Origin: Lunularia cruciata
Lineage: Eukaryota; Streptophyta; Marchantiopsida; Lunulariales; Lunulariaceae
Reading direction: 5' to 3'
Length of the DNA stretch: 64,000 nt
Assembly (NCBI GenBank): GCA_948567375.1
Contig: OX419755.1
Location: 77,026,931 to 77,090,930, forward strand
Under the pieces are notes generated by a model. That model was not told the DNA's origin. It saw only the letters and a list, made by a program, of their open reading frames with translations, and did no database searches. The translations under genes were made by a program, and so were the position numbers. Shown here piece by piece: positions 12,410 to 23,570 of this stretch (its first letter is position 1; every line of letters starts with the position of its first letter).

Positions 12410-14830
12410 CCTCTTCAAATCTATTCATGTGATCTTCTAAGGGCCCTTGGATGCTTGGGATGCTAATTGGTGTTGAATCAAGTGTAGAATTTTGGCCAAA
12501 TTCTTTAGCACCACCTTTGCATGTTTCACCTATGATCCCGATTCCATCCTCAGTAGCACCACCAACGCTCACCAAAGTAGGTGGAGATATATTGGCTCTA
12601 CCCTCAATATTAAATCCATTCTCTCAAAATATGGGCAAATATGGTTCACTTTGTCATTTATAGTTTGCCATCTTCTCTTGAGGTCTTTCTCATTGAGACC
12701 CTCCCCGATGGAATTTTATTTCTATTCTCTAGTATCCTTGTATGATTTCATGTGTTGAGCCCATTTTTTGTACAGCCTCTCTCCTATCATAAAAACTAGA
12801 AATCCTCTCCCGTACCTCATTAAGTGGCCATGTAAGAAAATGCAGTGAGTTTCTGGATATACCTTTTACTACTCCCACCATGAATCTGATTGAAGTGTTT
12901 GTGGTCATCCAAATGATCCAATATCTGGGCATAGTGGTGAGAAAAAAATTCTAAATCTATCATCCTTGCCCTTAGTTGCTTTGCTATTGCTACTCCTAGA
13001 TCCACCCAAACTAGCTATGCTCCCTAATCAACCCAAATAATCCTTGTTGGTAGATATTATAACACTCTTGCCAACATAAATTGGAACACATGCAACCATT
13101 TTCTTGAGAAGTTCTTGGAATTCAAATTGGAGAGGACGGGGGTGCAAATTGAACTTGTTCTTTGTTGTCTTGAATGTGAGTATGAGATTCATCAATGGCT
13201 TCTCAATTTCACAAAACTCCCAAAATTTCATTTCAATTTGCTTGTGCAAACTTGTATTACTAGTTATGTCCTCTTGTGGGCAAGGTGAGGCATGTTTACT
13301 TTTGTATCTAACACATTCAAAATAAAAAACATGAAACCATCTCTCTTCACACATGAGCTAATTGAAACCAAAAATTAGGAGTGTCAACAAATTTCAAATT
13401 ATGCTTATTCATTAATTCTCCTCCCATCATGCTCCATTTGACATAATGCAAAGTGGCTAGGATACTATGAGTGGTTAGCATTGGCTTTGAATCAAGACAC
13501 TAATTAATTGCCAGATTTTACTTGTCTACTCTACCATAAAGCCGCATATCAATTTGAAACTGAAACCCCTCTAGCAGGTAAACCACTTGTATGTACCCAT
13601 AGCTCATTTTTATATGGATATTTATTTACAACATCATCAACCATTATGGGTAATTGTAACAAAACTTACTACTCTTGAGCCTCTATCTATAATTTTTGGA
13701 AAATATGGACTTTGAACTCCCTAGTGTGTGTCCGATTATTAGGAACTATGATCTTCTATGGGTTGCAAATCATTCTATGAGACATTGAAAACCAACAAGG
13801 AGTAGGATTGACAGTAAGCCATATTGGCAATGTAAAATCCATATGTATGCACCCTACAGAATTAGGTAGTCTAACTCTCAACTTTGAATATGCAAATCTA
13901 TTAGTAATGAGTTTGTCACCTATATTGAAGTTCTACTCTTTATCTTTCCTCTTGTACACTCTTTGTTTGAGTAAATCTTTTGATGTACTTAATATAATTG
14001 CTTGATCAAGGGCTTATAACCAATAGGCAAGATTAGCTTTAATGATCAAAGAGCTCTTTGACATGATTTCTCATATCATTACTAGATGCAAATTTGTTTG
14101 TGGCATTTTGGGACCTTCAATACAATCAAGACTAGCACAAGGGTTACATGTAGGAAACCCAAAATATGCATAATTTAGGCCTTGTTGTAAAATGAATGGT
14201 GTAGCTTTAGATATTAAATTTTGCTTGTGATAGACTCCACATCAAATGGGTTAATTTTTGCATTCATAGTGATCTATCCTCATCACAAATTCACTTCTGA
14301 ATTGAAAACCTTGATTGCAGTTCTCTTTCATATTGATGTAAAAACACCACTCATTTTCTATTAATGTTCTAATTCTTAGTAAAATACTAGCTATCATTTT
14401 CTCCCAAGATAGATATCTCAACTTCAATGGCTACTTTAATCCAAAATTTTAATTTGTAATTTGGTGTTTGGGTTGCTATTGATATTAAATTGCAGGAGAA
14501 AATCCAGCCACTAAGTGGAATAGCCATGGCCTTTCTCCCAGAAGCACCAAGAGAAGTGGCTAGAAGGCCCATTAGTACTCACCAAAGGAAGCAAACACGG
14601 AATACAAGAGTACAAAAAAGTGTTGAAGAGGAACCTAAGCATTGAGGCCCATGCAAAAGGGCTAAAAGACATTTTAAAAAAAGAGCAAGGATCTCAAGGA
14701 GCAAGGCTTGAACTATGTGATATAGATCTTCCAGAAATACATCTGGTAGATGAGGGAGAGATGTCTAAATGTATTTGGATTCCTTACTATCACTACTCAT
14801 TGGTGAAGACCAAATGCCTGTGAAAGTTGT
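12410..14830 (-). other. Decayed unrecognised ORF region, with trihelix-like motif
   Basis: Minus-strand open fragments run from about 13360 to 12420 and are broken by stops. One part, near 12600-12700, reads KRRWQTINDKVNHICPYF, similar to Myb/trihelix DNA-binding segments seen in some transposon-encoded proteins. The reading frame runs down to the polypurine-like tract at 12410. The upstream ORF 13028-13354 has a Cys/His-containing start (CEERWFHVFYFEC) but no family I know. From 13360 to 14830 I see only disrupted sequence. Function is unassigned. Confidence 0.3.
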
Positions 14831-15908
14831 AAGGTGACTGATACTTACTAATGTAAGTAAGATGTGAGCATGGCTGGAGAGTGAGCTAGATCTCCTCTCC
14901 TTTGAAGAGAACCTCATATTGTCTTCCAAAGGAGCCCATCAAAGTGATGATAGAGATGGCTAAAAATCTCAACCGCCAATTGGACAAAGGTATTGGAGGC
15001 ATGTTGGAGTGCATAATGGTCCACCTCTTCCTTGGTGGCAATGAATGTTGTAGCTCCTACCTACTTCTTGCTTGGGTTAAGTACTCTAGCCATAGTGGGC
15101 TCACGACCACCACATCAAACAAGGTGCACCAGCCATCTTGAGATAAGACTATATTGGCTCTCACCCTCCATAGAGGAGGTCTTGGTAAATCTAACCATCA
15201 CTTAATTTGAACTTGGGAAAGTATGGATTGTAGGATCTAAGCCACTATGTCTTGGATGACATCATGGACTCTAGTGCGCTCTCCTCCTAAGGCACAACAT
15301 AGAAGGTGGATGTCAAGTGAGTCATAAGTAGAACCACAAGGACACTAGTCTAGAAGCCCTAATAGTGTTGGATGTGGTAAGCCCAATTGCAAATGGAGCA
15401 CTGTGGTAAACTCCCACAAAGTGAACCAAAAATCCTCAATCAGTGGAGAAGTATGGAGCCAAGCTCATGCTCCTTCCCCTCCACAAGAGAGAATCCTAGC
15501 ACTAGTAGTAAGTCATAACCTAGCGAAGGTATGTATAGAATGCATAGGTCCTAGAGTATACTCTTGTGATAGGTGCCAAAAAGAAAGGATGGCCCTTGTG
15601 TATGAATCTATCAGCCAATTGAAGAGCTGCAAGTGCTCATGCACCTAGATATGCAGAAAGTGCAATGGCCTCTTTCAATATGAGGCCACAACCTCCCATG
15701 GTTATGGGAAGAACTATTTGTAGTCTACACCACTTGTTTGAAAATTGTGAGATTATACATGGCCCTAATAGAGTAGAAAAGGTATGTAATATAGTGTTAT
15801 GAAAGGCATGTAGATGTGGTAATAGTACCTCTATGAGAGGGAACATACATACTAAATAAGAGATTTTGAGGACATAATATCTTGTGAGGATGGTGAATAC
15901 TACCTAGG
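14831..15908 (-). pseudogene. LINE A, 3' part (RT tail and C-terminal domain)
   Basis: Minus strand, continuous with 21937-22480 once the inserted chromovirus is removed. At 15846-15640 the translation gives VLPITMGGCGLILKEAIALS, matching the 'LPI..GGLGL' thumb block of LINE reverse transcriptases. Further on come a Cys-rich segment, 'HDVIQDIVA', and a domain with PRPPLWRVRANIVLSQDGW, then LAVEIFS. That order matches LINE B (32560-34371) and the plus-strand tail at 48390-48880. Multiple stops and shifts make it a pseudogene. Confidence 0.7.
15904..15908. repeat. Target-site duplication CTAGG, left
   Basis: CTAGG immediately before the LTR start TGTAATACTCC at 15909. It is identical to 21932-21936 after the other LTR. 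A 5-bp duplication is usual for Ty3/Gypsy integration. Confidence 0.9.
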
Positions 15909-16643
15909 TGTAATACTCCGAGGACAAGAGAGAAAACACAGATTGCACACTCAAACATTCGATGCCCCAAGGGAGCACCTTCTCTTTATTATATAGACAA
16001 AGAAGATCTCCTCCAAGGAAGCTCCACCATAGGATTAGGGACACAGATAGGTGACATGTCAGCAAGCTCCACCCTTGGATTACTGACTTGGATGGGTGAC
16101 CTGTCTGGTCTAGGTCCTATCTGGTTGGTCAAACGAGCTTTGACCGGAGGGAATCTTTTAGGGAATCTTCCTGTAGGAATCTCATAATCACATGAGTAAG
16201 GTACCGTTGGAAAGCTCTCGACGAGACAAACCAGGGAAGAGGGAAGGCCAGCCTTTCCTCCGTTGGAGGGGGGAATCTGCACATTTTCGAGGCCTAATTC
16301 ATCCGTTTAGGCCTCCAAAATTGCCTTCAAAGATTTCAGGCATATTTCGGTTCCTACTCTATTAGTAGAAGTCCCCTTTTGGTGATACCTCTTTCTGATC
16401 TGTTTAGTCCATCATGTGTAACATCCTTCCAGATGTTACCAAACCAATTCTCACCTTTAAATCATATGTCTAGCTATTGGTTCTAAGGTTCTCAAGTCTA
16501 TTTTGGTTTTTGCACTATTAGTAGAAGTACTCTTTTGGTGATACTTCTATCTGATCTATTTTGACCATCATGTATAACATCATTCTAGATGTTACCAAAC
16601 CAAATTTCACATCTAGATCATATGGCTAACCCTTGGTATTACA
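15909..16643 (-). repeat. 3' LTR of chromovirus copy 1
   Basis: 735 bp, TGTAATAC...GTATTACA. On the minus strand a TATATAA box overlaps AATAAA (15985-15995), a plausible promoter/polyadenylation core. The U3 side contains a tandem duplication of about 156 bp: ATTAGTAGAAGT recurs at 16361 and 16517. A G-run near 16263-16271 varies in length among family copies. Confidence 0.95.
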
Positions 16644-16660
16644 GACCTCCCTCCTTTTAA
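16644..16660 (-). other. Polypurine tract of chromovirus copy 1
   Basis: The minus strand reads AAAAGGAGGGAGGTC immediately before the 3' LTR start TGTAATACC. This is the expected plus-strand DNA primer. It overlaps the pol stop codon (TAA at 16657-16659). Copy 2 has the same tract at 62610-62626. Confidence 0.85.
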
Positions 16661-19600
16661 GACGCAACGTCCTCGTTGTGCAATTGTTGCTCAAATGCTT
16701 GCACCAACACCGGTGCATGTGCCAAATTGGCAGCGGGTTCCCAGGTTGCTTCATAGAGAGGGTAACCTTTCCATTGTACTAGATATTCCACCCGCGGATG
16801 GCGAGTACCACGCATGCGCTTTTGGAGAATCCGCTCTACTTCATATTCCTCTGTGCCATCAATGACTGTCGGACAAGGCCGAATGTCCTGTGTGGAAGTA
16901 CCTTGGCCTGATCGGGGAGCATATCTGCATAATAGGGAGACATGGAACATTGGATGGATCTTCATGTGTGGTGGTAGCTCAAGGTGATAGGCCACAGTGC
17001 CGATGCGACGAAGAATCGAGAAAGGCCCAATAAAACGAGGTCTGAGCTTACGAGATCCAACTACTGTGAGGTTGGTTGTCGATAGCCACACTTGATCCCC
17101 AACATTGAACTCCATGTGCCTACGGTGTGCATCAGCATACTGCTTTTGTCGATTTTTTGCAATCTGTAACCTGTGCTTGGCGCTCTCCACACCTTGTTGG
17201 ATTCTAGAAACAAATGTGTTGACTGCATCAACCTTGGTAGTCACTGGACGGATCTTCATCAAGCTAGAAGGTGTGAAGGGATGCTCACCATACATGAGGA
17301 AGAATGGAGTGACCTGGGTGGAGGCATTCACTGAATTGTTGTAAGCGAATTCCACCAACGGTAGTAGGGTGTCCCACCTCTCTTGCTCTTCTAAGGTGAA
17401 GCCGCGTAACATGTCTTCAATCGTGCGATTAGCCCGCTCTGTTTGGCCATCTGTTTGTGGGTGGTAAGCTGTAGACATAGCCAACTTGGTTTTGAAGAAA
17501 CCAAAGAGTGTTTGCCAAAACAAACTGGTGAATTGGGTGCCTCTATCGGTGATTAGTACTCTAGACAAGCCATGGTGAGCAAAGACTGCATCTAAGTATA
17601 GTTGAGCTAGTTGTGGAGCGGTCACCTCCTTGGTGGTAGGGCGTACATGAATCATTTTGCTGAGCCGGTCCACAAAGACCACAATGGAGTCAAACCCTGA
17701 GGTGGTCTTGGGTAATTCACAGACGAGATCCATACTCACTTGTTCCCAACGTTGGGTAGGAGTGGGAAGAGGTTGAAGGAGCCCTGCAGGAGCTTGATTA
17801 GAAGCTTTGTTCTGTTGACAAAGTAGGCAGCTACGCACATAGTCCATCACGTTGTTGCTCATCTTGGGCCAATAGTAATGGCGCTTGACTGCCTCCAAGG
17901 TCTTGTCCACTCCGACATGAGCTGCAATGGCCAAATCATGACATTCCGCTAGAATGGTGGTGCGTAATTCTGGGACATTTGGGATCCACAATCGGCCCTC
18001 TCGAAAGGTGAGTCCTTGGGTGCTGGTGACACCTTTGGACGCTTGCGCTTCTACAATCTGTGGGTCAGTTTTTGTAGCAGCTAGAATCTCTTGCCAGAAT
18101 TCAGGGTTAATCTTAACCTCTGCCGCCAAGTTGTTGGCCATTGGCATGTGGGTGAACGCATCTGCAAGTTGCTTCTTACCTTCCACGTAGGTGATTGTCA
18201 TGTTGAAGCATTGTCGCCACTCTGCCCACCAAATTTGGCGACGAGATAGATCCTTCTGCGTCTCGAGGTAGACTAGAGGTTTGTGGTCTGTCTCTACTAC
18301 AAATGCCTTCTCGCCCAAGTAGTGCTTCCAATGCTTGGTTGCTAAAACAATGGCCAACTCTTCTCATTTTGTGGTGTGGTAGTTGCGCTCTGCCGGTAAC
18401 AACTTTTGAGAGAAATATGCAATTGGATGCCATCCGTCATGCCACTCTTGTTGTAGGACTGCTCCTATTGCTACGCTTGATGCATCCGTAGCCAACTTGA
18501 TTGGACGTTTTGGGTCATACCACTTCAAGATTGGTGCATGTAGCAAGGCGGCCTTCAATTCTTGAAAGGCCAACTCTTGTGCAGTTCCCCATGTCCACTT
18601 CTTCCCCTTGCCAAGCAGTGCCGTTAAAGGCTGTGCAACCTTGGAGAAGTCCTTGACAAATCTACAATAGAATCCCGTCAACCCCAAGAAGCTCTTAAGT
18701 TGAGTCTGATCTTTTGGGGCACTCCATTTTTGAATGACCTCTATTTTATCTGTCAATACTTGAATGCCCTCTGCACTTACTCTATGCCCTAAGTAGTCTA
18801 CTTCAGACTTGCCAAACTCACACTTTGAGATTTTGGCGTACAACTGATTCTGTCTTAGAATCTGGAGGACCTCTCGTAGATGTTGTTTGTGTTCTGTCAT
18901 CGTGCTACTATATACTAAGATATCATCCAAGAAGACGATAATAGACTTATCCAAGTATGGACAAAATATGTCATTCATTAGGCTCATGAAAGTGGCAGGC
19001 GCATTGGTGAGGCCAAAAGGCATCACAAGATACTCAAAGTGGCCATACCTGGTTTGAAAGGCAGTTTTGTACACATCCTCCTCTGCAATTCGGATTTGAT
19101 TGTAACCGCTCCGCAAGTCCAGTTTAGTGAAGTATCTCGCTCCATGGAGTTGATCAAACAGGTCATCCATGCGAGGTAAGGGGTATTTGTTCTTCACTGT
19201 TTGCTGATTGAGACCCCGATAGTCAATGCACATGCGTATTGTACCATCCTTCTTCTTCACAAACAAGACAGGGGCCCCATATGGTGATACGCTAGGTTGG
19301 ATGAACCCTTTTTGTAGCAACTCCTCAATTTGAGTCTTACACTCCTCCAACTCATGAGGTGATAGGCGATATGGGGCCTTACAAGGAGGTATCTTCCCCG
19401 GGAGTGTCTCTATTTTGTGATCTACTCGCCTTTTAGGTGGTAATCCTGAGGGTAGATCATCGGGAAAGACATCTTGAAACTCATCCACCACATCCTTCAA
19501 TTTCTCAAGAATTTGTCCAGCGAGTTGTGCACTCTGGACTTCTCTTATTAGACCCAGAAAACATCTATCGGTCTTACAGACATTTGTCGTCCCTACGACA

Positions 19601-20127
19601 CATAGAGGCAGTTTCTGCCTGTGTGATTTTTCTTTAACCCCAATGATTGACCATTGGTGGGTTCTCACTACTTTCTTCCTCCAATCCACCATTGGGTTGT
19701 ACTGCTCCATCCATGGCATGCCTAAAATTGCATCATAACGGGCTAACTGTATCACTCGTCACTCAATTGCTTCCTGGTATTCTCCTACAGAGAGGGTTAC
19801 CCGTCTAGGTAATGATTCAATCCTCTCTGTTTGCCCATTTGGTAACTCTACTTCTTCACTTCCATCTCTCTCTAGATCCATTCCCAATCTGATTGCAACA
19901 GAGCGAGACAAGAAATTCTCTGTTGCTCCCGGATCTATTAATACTCTCACTTGATTACCTTCTAGGATTCCATTCACAACAATCAATTGTGAGGTTGCCT
20001 TTTGGGATCTTTGCGCATTATTCTTCTTCCTTCCCTCGCTTCTCTGCTTCCTTATTGAGCCAGTAAGGCCATGAGGTATATTTATTGGCGATCTTTGTTT
20101 TCCGAAGTGGTTTCCACCTCCTCCTCT
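16657..20127 (-). pseudogene. pol: Chromovirus pol: protease, RT, RNase H, integrase, chromodomain
   Basis: One reading frame interrupted by TGA at 19759-19761 and 18364-18366. In order: aspartic protease core LIDPGATENF (19953-19924); reverse transcriptase with [12 protein letters not shown] and the catalytic [10 protein letters not shown] (near 18935-18906); RNase H with TDASS and ETDHKPL; integrase with an HHCC zinc region (ECHDLAIAAH...CLLCQ), core acids in MDLVCELP, ITDRGTQF and the Glu of QTERANRTIEDM; and a C-terminal chromodomain (YEVERILQ...YLVQWKGYPLYEATWEP) ending at 16657. The chromodomain of such elements binds modified histone H3 and steers integration into heterochromatin. The long open frame 16657-18357 (566 codons) is intact. 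DPGA in place of DTGA/DSGA is, as I recall, common in plant Gypsy proteases. Pol lies in the -1 frame relative to gag. Confidence 0.95.
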
Positions 20128-21095
20128 TCAATGTGCCTCTCCATGTTATTCAAAGATCGCCTGTACAAAGGCCGAGGGCCTCTAGGGAAACGAGTGCGAC
20201 AATTGGTAGATATGTGCCCAATACGGCCACAATTGTAACAATGGCGCTGTTCTCCTCAAGTCCCTTCTCCTCGTGGGACTCCATCTCTTCGTTCTTCTAC
20301 CCGTCCTCGCTCTCCTTGAAGCGGCCGTGCTCCTCGATCCCGGAATCGAAGGTTGCCCAATTCCATCGGTACTGGTCCACCCATGTGTGGCATTTCTGCC
20401 CGATAATGTTGAGGTGGAACTACTCCTTCACCTCCACCTAATGCTCCGGCTATTCTCTGCGCACAAGCAATGGCTTCAAATACGGTGCGAAGGTTTTGCA
20501 CCATGACTTCTTGGTGAATCCGCTCTTTCAACCCTCGTTTGAAATTGTCGAGAGCCTCTGCTGGACTCCTGTCGGTAATTGCGACTTGTAGATCCAGAAA
20601 TGCCTCCACATACTCTTGTACACTATTCTTCTGTCTCAATCCCCATAGTCGGGTTCGAGCCATTTGCACAGAATCCACCAATTGGAAATTCTTGAGCAGT
20701 CATTCTTGCATTGCTGTCCATGTGACCTCCCTTCTCTCTGCCAGCATGGATCGTTCCCAAGCATCATACCATGTGAGGGCTTTATCGATCAAGTACCCAC
20801 ATGCAAACACGCCTGTAGCATGCTCTGTGATCTCTGTTGAGAACAATCAAAAATATCGATTCATTCTCGAGATCCAATTCTCCACTACTCCCATCGTACA
20901 CTGCCCCTTGTAAGGCTCGATGTTGCAGGTCTTCTTCATCCGGAGTAGCAATGTGGCTTCATCGTTGATAGGGTTCGTAGGCACGGGTGCCTCTCTAAGT
21001 ACTTCAGTCGCAGGTACTGGGTTTTGAGACGGCTCTTCTTCTTGCATGGCTTGATCGTTCCTGAGGATCTGCACTTGACATTGCAATGTCTCCAT
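20082..21095 (-). pseudogene. gag: Chromovirus gag with CCHC zinc knuckle
   Basis: A single frame starts at ATG 21095 (METLQCQVQ) and ends with TAA at 20082-20084, broken by TGA at 20847-20849, 20700-20702 and 20256-20258. The middle part (KALTWYDAWERS...QMARTRLWGLRQKNSVQEYV) is the Retrotrans_gag capsid-like domain. After an Arg/Gly-rich stretch comes CYNCGRIGHISTNC at 20240-20199, a CX2CX4HX4C nucleic-acid-binding zinc knuckle. Gag forms the virus-like particle and packages RNA. All three stops could be single C-to-T changes of CGA (or G-to-A of TGG). The last about 45 nt overlap pol. Confidence 0.92.
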
Positions 21096-21185
21096 TACTC
21101 TATGTTCTCCACCTCAAATTACTCAGTTTCAGTAGTTCGTGTTATTCCAAGAGGGGTGATCCACTCTCTTGGACTAGAACACTCA

Positions 21186-21196
21186 CTCTGATACCA
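21186..21196 (-). other. Primer-binding site, initiator tRNA-Met
   Basis: The minus strand reads TGGTATCAGAG one base inside the 5' LTR. This is the complement of the initiator methionine tRNA 3' end (CTCTGATACCA), the primer of many plant Gypsy and Copia elements. Confidence 0.92.
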
Positions 21197-21197
21197 T

Positions 21198-21931
21198 TGT
21201 AATACTCCGAGGACAAGAGAGAAAACACAGATTGCACACTCAAACATTCGATGCCCCAAGGGAGCACCTTCTCTTTATTATATAGACAAAGAAGATCTCC
21301 TCCAAGGAAGCTCCACCATAGGATTAGGGACACAGATAGGTGACATGTCAGCAAGCTCCACCCTTGGATTACTGACTTGGATGGGTGACCTGTCTGGTCT
21401 AGGTCCTATCTGGTTGGTCAAACGAGCTTTGACCGGAGGGAATCTTTTAGGGAATCTTCCTGTAGGAATCTCATAATCACATGAGTAAGGTACCATTGGA
21501 AAGCTCTCGACGAGACAAACCAGGGGGGAGGGAAGGCCAGCCTTTCCTCCATTGGGGGGGGAATCTGCACATTTTCGAGGCCTAATTCATCCGATTAGGC
21601 CTCCAAAATTGCCTTCAAAGATTTTAGGCATATTTTGGTTCCTACTCTATTAGTAGAAGTCCCCTTTTGGTGATACCTCTTTCTGATCTGTTTAGTCCAT
21701 CATGTGTAACATCCTTCCAGATGTTACCAAACCAATTCTCACCTTTAAATCATATATCTAGCTATTGGTTCTAAGGTTCTCAAGTCTATTTTGGTTTTTG
21801 CCCTATTAGTAGAAGTACTCTTTTTGTGATACTTCTATCTGATCTATTTTGACCATCATGTATAACATCATTCTAGATGTTACCAAACCAAAGTTCACAT
21901 CTAGATCATATGGCTAACCCTTGGTATTACT
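21198..21931 (-). repeat. 5' LTR of chromovirus copy 1
   Basis: About 734 bp, matching 15909-16643 over its full length with roughly a dozen differences by eye. Several of these are CG to CA or TG (for example CTCCGTTGG versus CTCCATTGG). The last base on the plus strand is T rather than A, so the terminal CA is lost. Confidence 0.95.
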
Positions 21932-21936
21932 CTAGG
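21932..21936. repeat. Target-site duplication CTAGG, right
   Basis: CTAGG immediately after the chromovirus, identical to 15904-15908. Confidence 0.9.
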
Positions 21937-22480
21937 TGTGTTGCAAGTAGAGAAGAAAATATGCATCAGTTGTGGCTTGAACCTTGTATATGGTATAAAA
22001 TTTTGAAAACCATCCTCTCCCATAGGAGAGCCTAGTACTCTCAATTGGAAACTGAAATCTTGGTGGAAATTTTAAAGGAGTGAGGGATGACTCCAAACCT
22101 TGCATTTATGAGTCTGGACTTGTAAACCCAGGACCTTTAGATTTAGTATGAAAGCCAACATTGCTTGAACTACGTCCTCTAAAAGCCCAACAATATAAGT
22201 ATCATTTGAGAGGGATAGAAAGAGACATCAAGGAAAAGTAGCCGTAACCTCTTGTAGAGAAGTGTAGTATGCTATAGCAAATAATGGCTTTCCCAAAGGA
22301 TTTTCTTGTTGTGTACCCCCAATGGATACATGCTGCACGGACTCCCCTATAGTAGCATGGTGGGTATGCAATAAGAGTGTCTTGATTCCTTAACTTGGGA
22401 GTAGTCTTGCGTGATATGCAAGCATTATCATCAAATCCTTCATCAAACCCAGACAAGCCCTTCTAGAGGTCCTAATAAGC
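21937..22480 (-). pseudogene. LINE A, 5' part (RT palm)
   Basis: Minus strand, upstream half of the LINE split by the chromovirus. Around 22300-22080 it encodes QENPLGKPLFAIAYYTSLQ, then LSLSNDTYIVGLLEDVVQAM, then HKCKVWSH and RVLGSPMG. These match the LINE RT order 'GTRQGDPLG..LFALA', 'SLADDTHI.G', 'KC..WSP' and 'VLG.P.G'. The catalytic (A)DD is degraded to ND. The same blocks occur in LINE B. Similarity ends near 22480, probably by 5' truncation. Confidence 0.78.
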
Positions 22481-22636
22481 TAATTGGTCCATTTTTTGGA
22501 CATTTTTTATACTATGGGAGTAAAGAATCAGTTCATGCAAAATTGGGTTGATTTCTTGTCTTTCTTGCTCTTGGATCTGAAGGATGATGCTACACAAGCT
22601 GTAGAAGTGTTGATTTCATACATGATGTATGCCTAT

Positions 22637-22822
22637 TGTAACAATATGGAGTTTAGCGACAAAGTTAGTAGGGCTAACAAAGTAACAAATAAGACAAATT
22701 AGCCTAGAATATTCTAGAAGTATCTAGAAAGCTTCTTGGGAAGCTTCCCGGCTAGCTTAGCTTGCACCTCAAGTAAGTTGCTTCTACAAGCTTCCAACTA
22801 GCTTAACTTGCACGCCAAATAG
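22637..22822 (+). repeat. LTR-B fragment with perfect heat-shock element
   Basis: Begins TGTAACAATATGGAG and matches 61688-61865 (plus) and 39182-38880 (minus). It contains GAATATTCTAGAA at 22707-22719, a perfect three-unit nGAAnnTTCnnGAA element, and AAGCTTCTTGGGAAGCTTCC nearby. It is truncated at 22822 where an LTR-A fragment begins. Confidence 0.8.
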
Positions 22823-23005
22823 TGTAATACTCCAAGGACAAGAGAAGAGAGAAAACACAAATTTCACACTCAATCATCCAATGCCCCAAAGGAGCACATT
22901 TTCTTTATTATATAGACAAAGAAGATCTCCTTTAAGGAAGCTCCACCATAGGATTAGGCACACAAATAGGTGATATGTCAACAAGCTCCACCCTTGGATT
23001 ACTTA
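22823..23005 (-). repeat. Truncated LTR-A fragment
   Basis: Starts TGTAATACTCCAAGG and follows the LTR-A end region, including the TTATTATATAGAC core, to about 23005, then stops abruptly. It lies directly inside LTR-B, like the insertion at 61866 but 11 bp further along the LTR-B sequence. Confidence 0.85.
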
Positions 23006-23039
23006 CTTACAATAGATAACAATTAAACAAATTTTCTAC

Positions 23040-23570
23040 TATCTGCACGAGATTCTACATTTATCCCTCAAGTATTCTTGTTCAGGATCACCATTGCATT
23101 TATAGGAATTTTCAGATTTTGCATACGGTGACAATGTGGATTCCACAAGTCTATCGGTGGAATTTGCTTCCTGATAGGAAAATTAGTAAGCTGTACAAAT
23201 AAGAAGCAGAAGCTAGTTGCTAACTAGCAAAAGCTAGTTGCTTTGTTGAGTATTGAAGTTGATTACATAGCTTTAACCAAAGCCAACACTGAAGCAATAT
23301 GGGTAAGTTGTCTACTTTCAAGCATTGTTTATCCTCAAAAGAAATGAGTATTTTTTGTGATAAAAAGAGTGGAATAGTTATCGCTTCCACTAGCAAGAAT
23401 CATGATAGAACTAATCATATTGATATTCAATATCATTTAATCAAAGATCAACTGCTCAATGGAGAAATCAGTATCAATTATTTACCCATTGAAAATATGT
23501 ATGTTGATGTATTGACAAAATATTTACTTGAAGGACTTCATTAGAAGCATATTGCTACTTTAGGAATAGG
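23040..23570 (+). pseudogene. Ty1/Copia RNase H fragment
   Basis: The plus strand encodes KQKLVA...LLSIEVDYIALTKANTEAIW around 23200-23300 and NHIDIQYHLIKDQLLNGEIS near 23415-23475. These are the Copia RNase H blocks 'S..EAEY.AL....EA.W' and 'KHIDI.YHFIR'. A purine-rich GAGTGGGATTGTTAGA follows at 23594. The rest of the element is missing and the frame is broken. Confidence 0.8.

Larger units (their letters stand above)
15909..21931 (-). mobile_element. Nearly complete Ty3/Gypsy chromovirus, copy 1
   Basis: A 6.0 kb element on the minus strand: 5' LTR 21198-21931, primer-binding site 21186-21196, gag 21095-20082, pol about 20127-16657 (protease, RT, RNase H, integrase, chromodomain), polypurine tract 16644-16660 and 3' LTR 15909-16643, flanked by CTAGG duplications. 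LTR ends are TGTAATAC/GTATTACA; the final base of the 5' LTR is mutated to T on the plus strand. By eye the two LTRs differ at roughly a dozen sites in about 735, so insertion was recent compared with its neighbours. Coding capacity is broken by five in-frame stops, all TGA. The element sits inside LINE A. Confidence 0.95.

Noticed and set aside
17105-17344. Plus-strand ORF repeated at 63071-63310
   Set aside because: Conservation between the two sites comes from the integrase on the other strand of the two chromovirus copies.
20085-20913. Plus-strand ORFs of 118-124 codons across 20085-20913
   Set aside because: They are antisense to gag of the chromovirus and share its composition; no family features.
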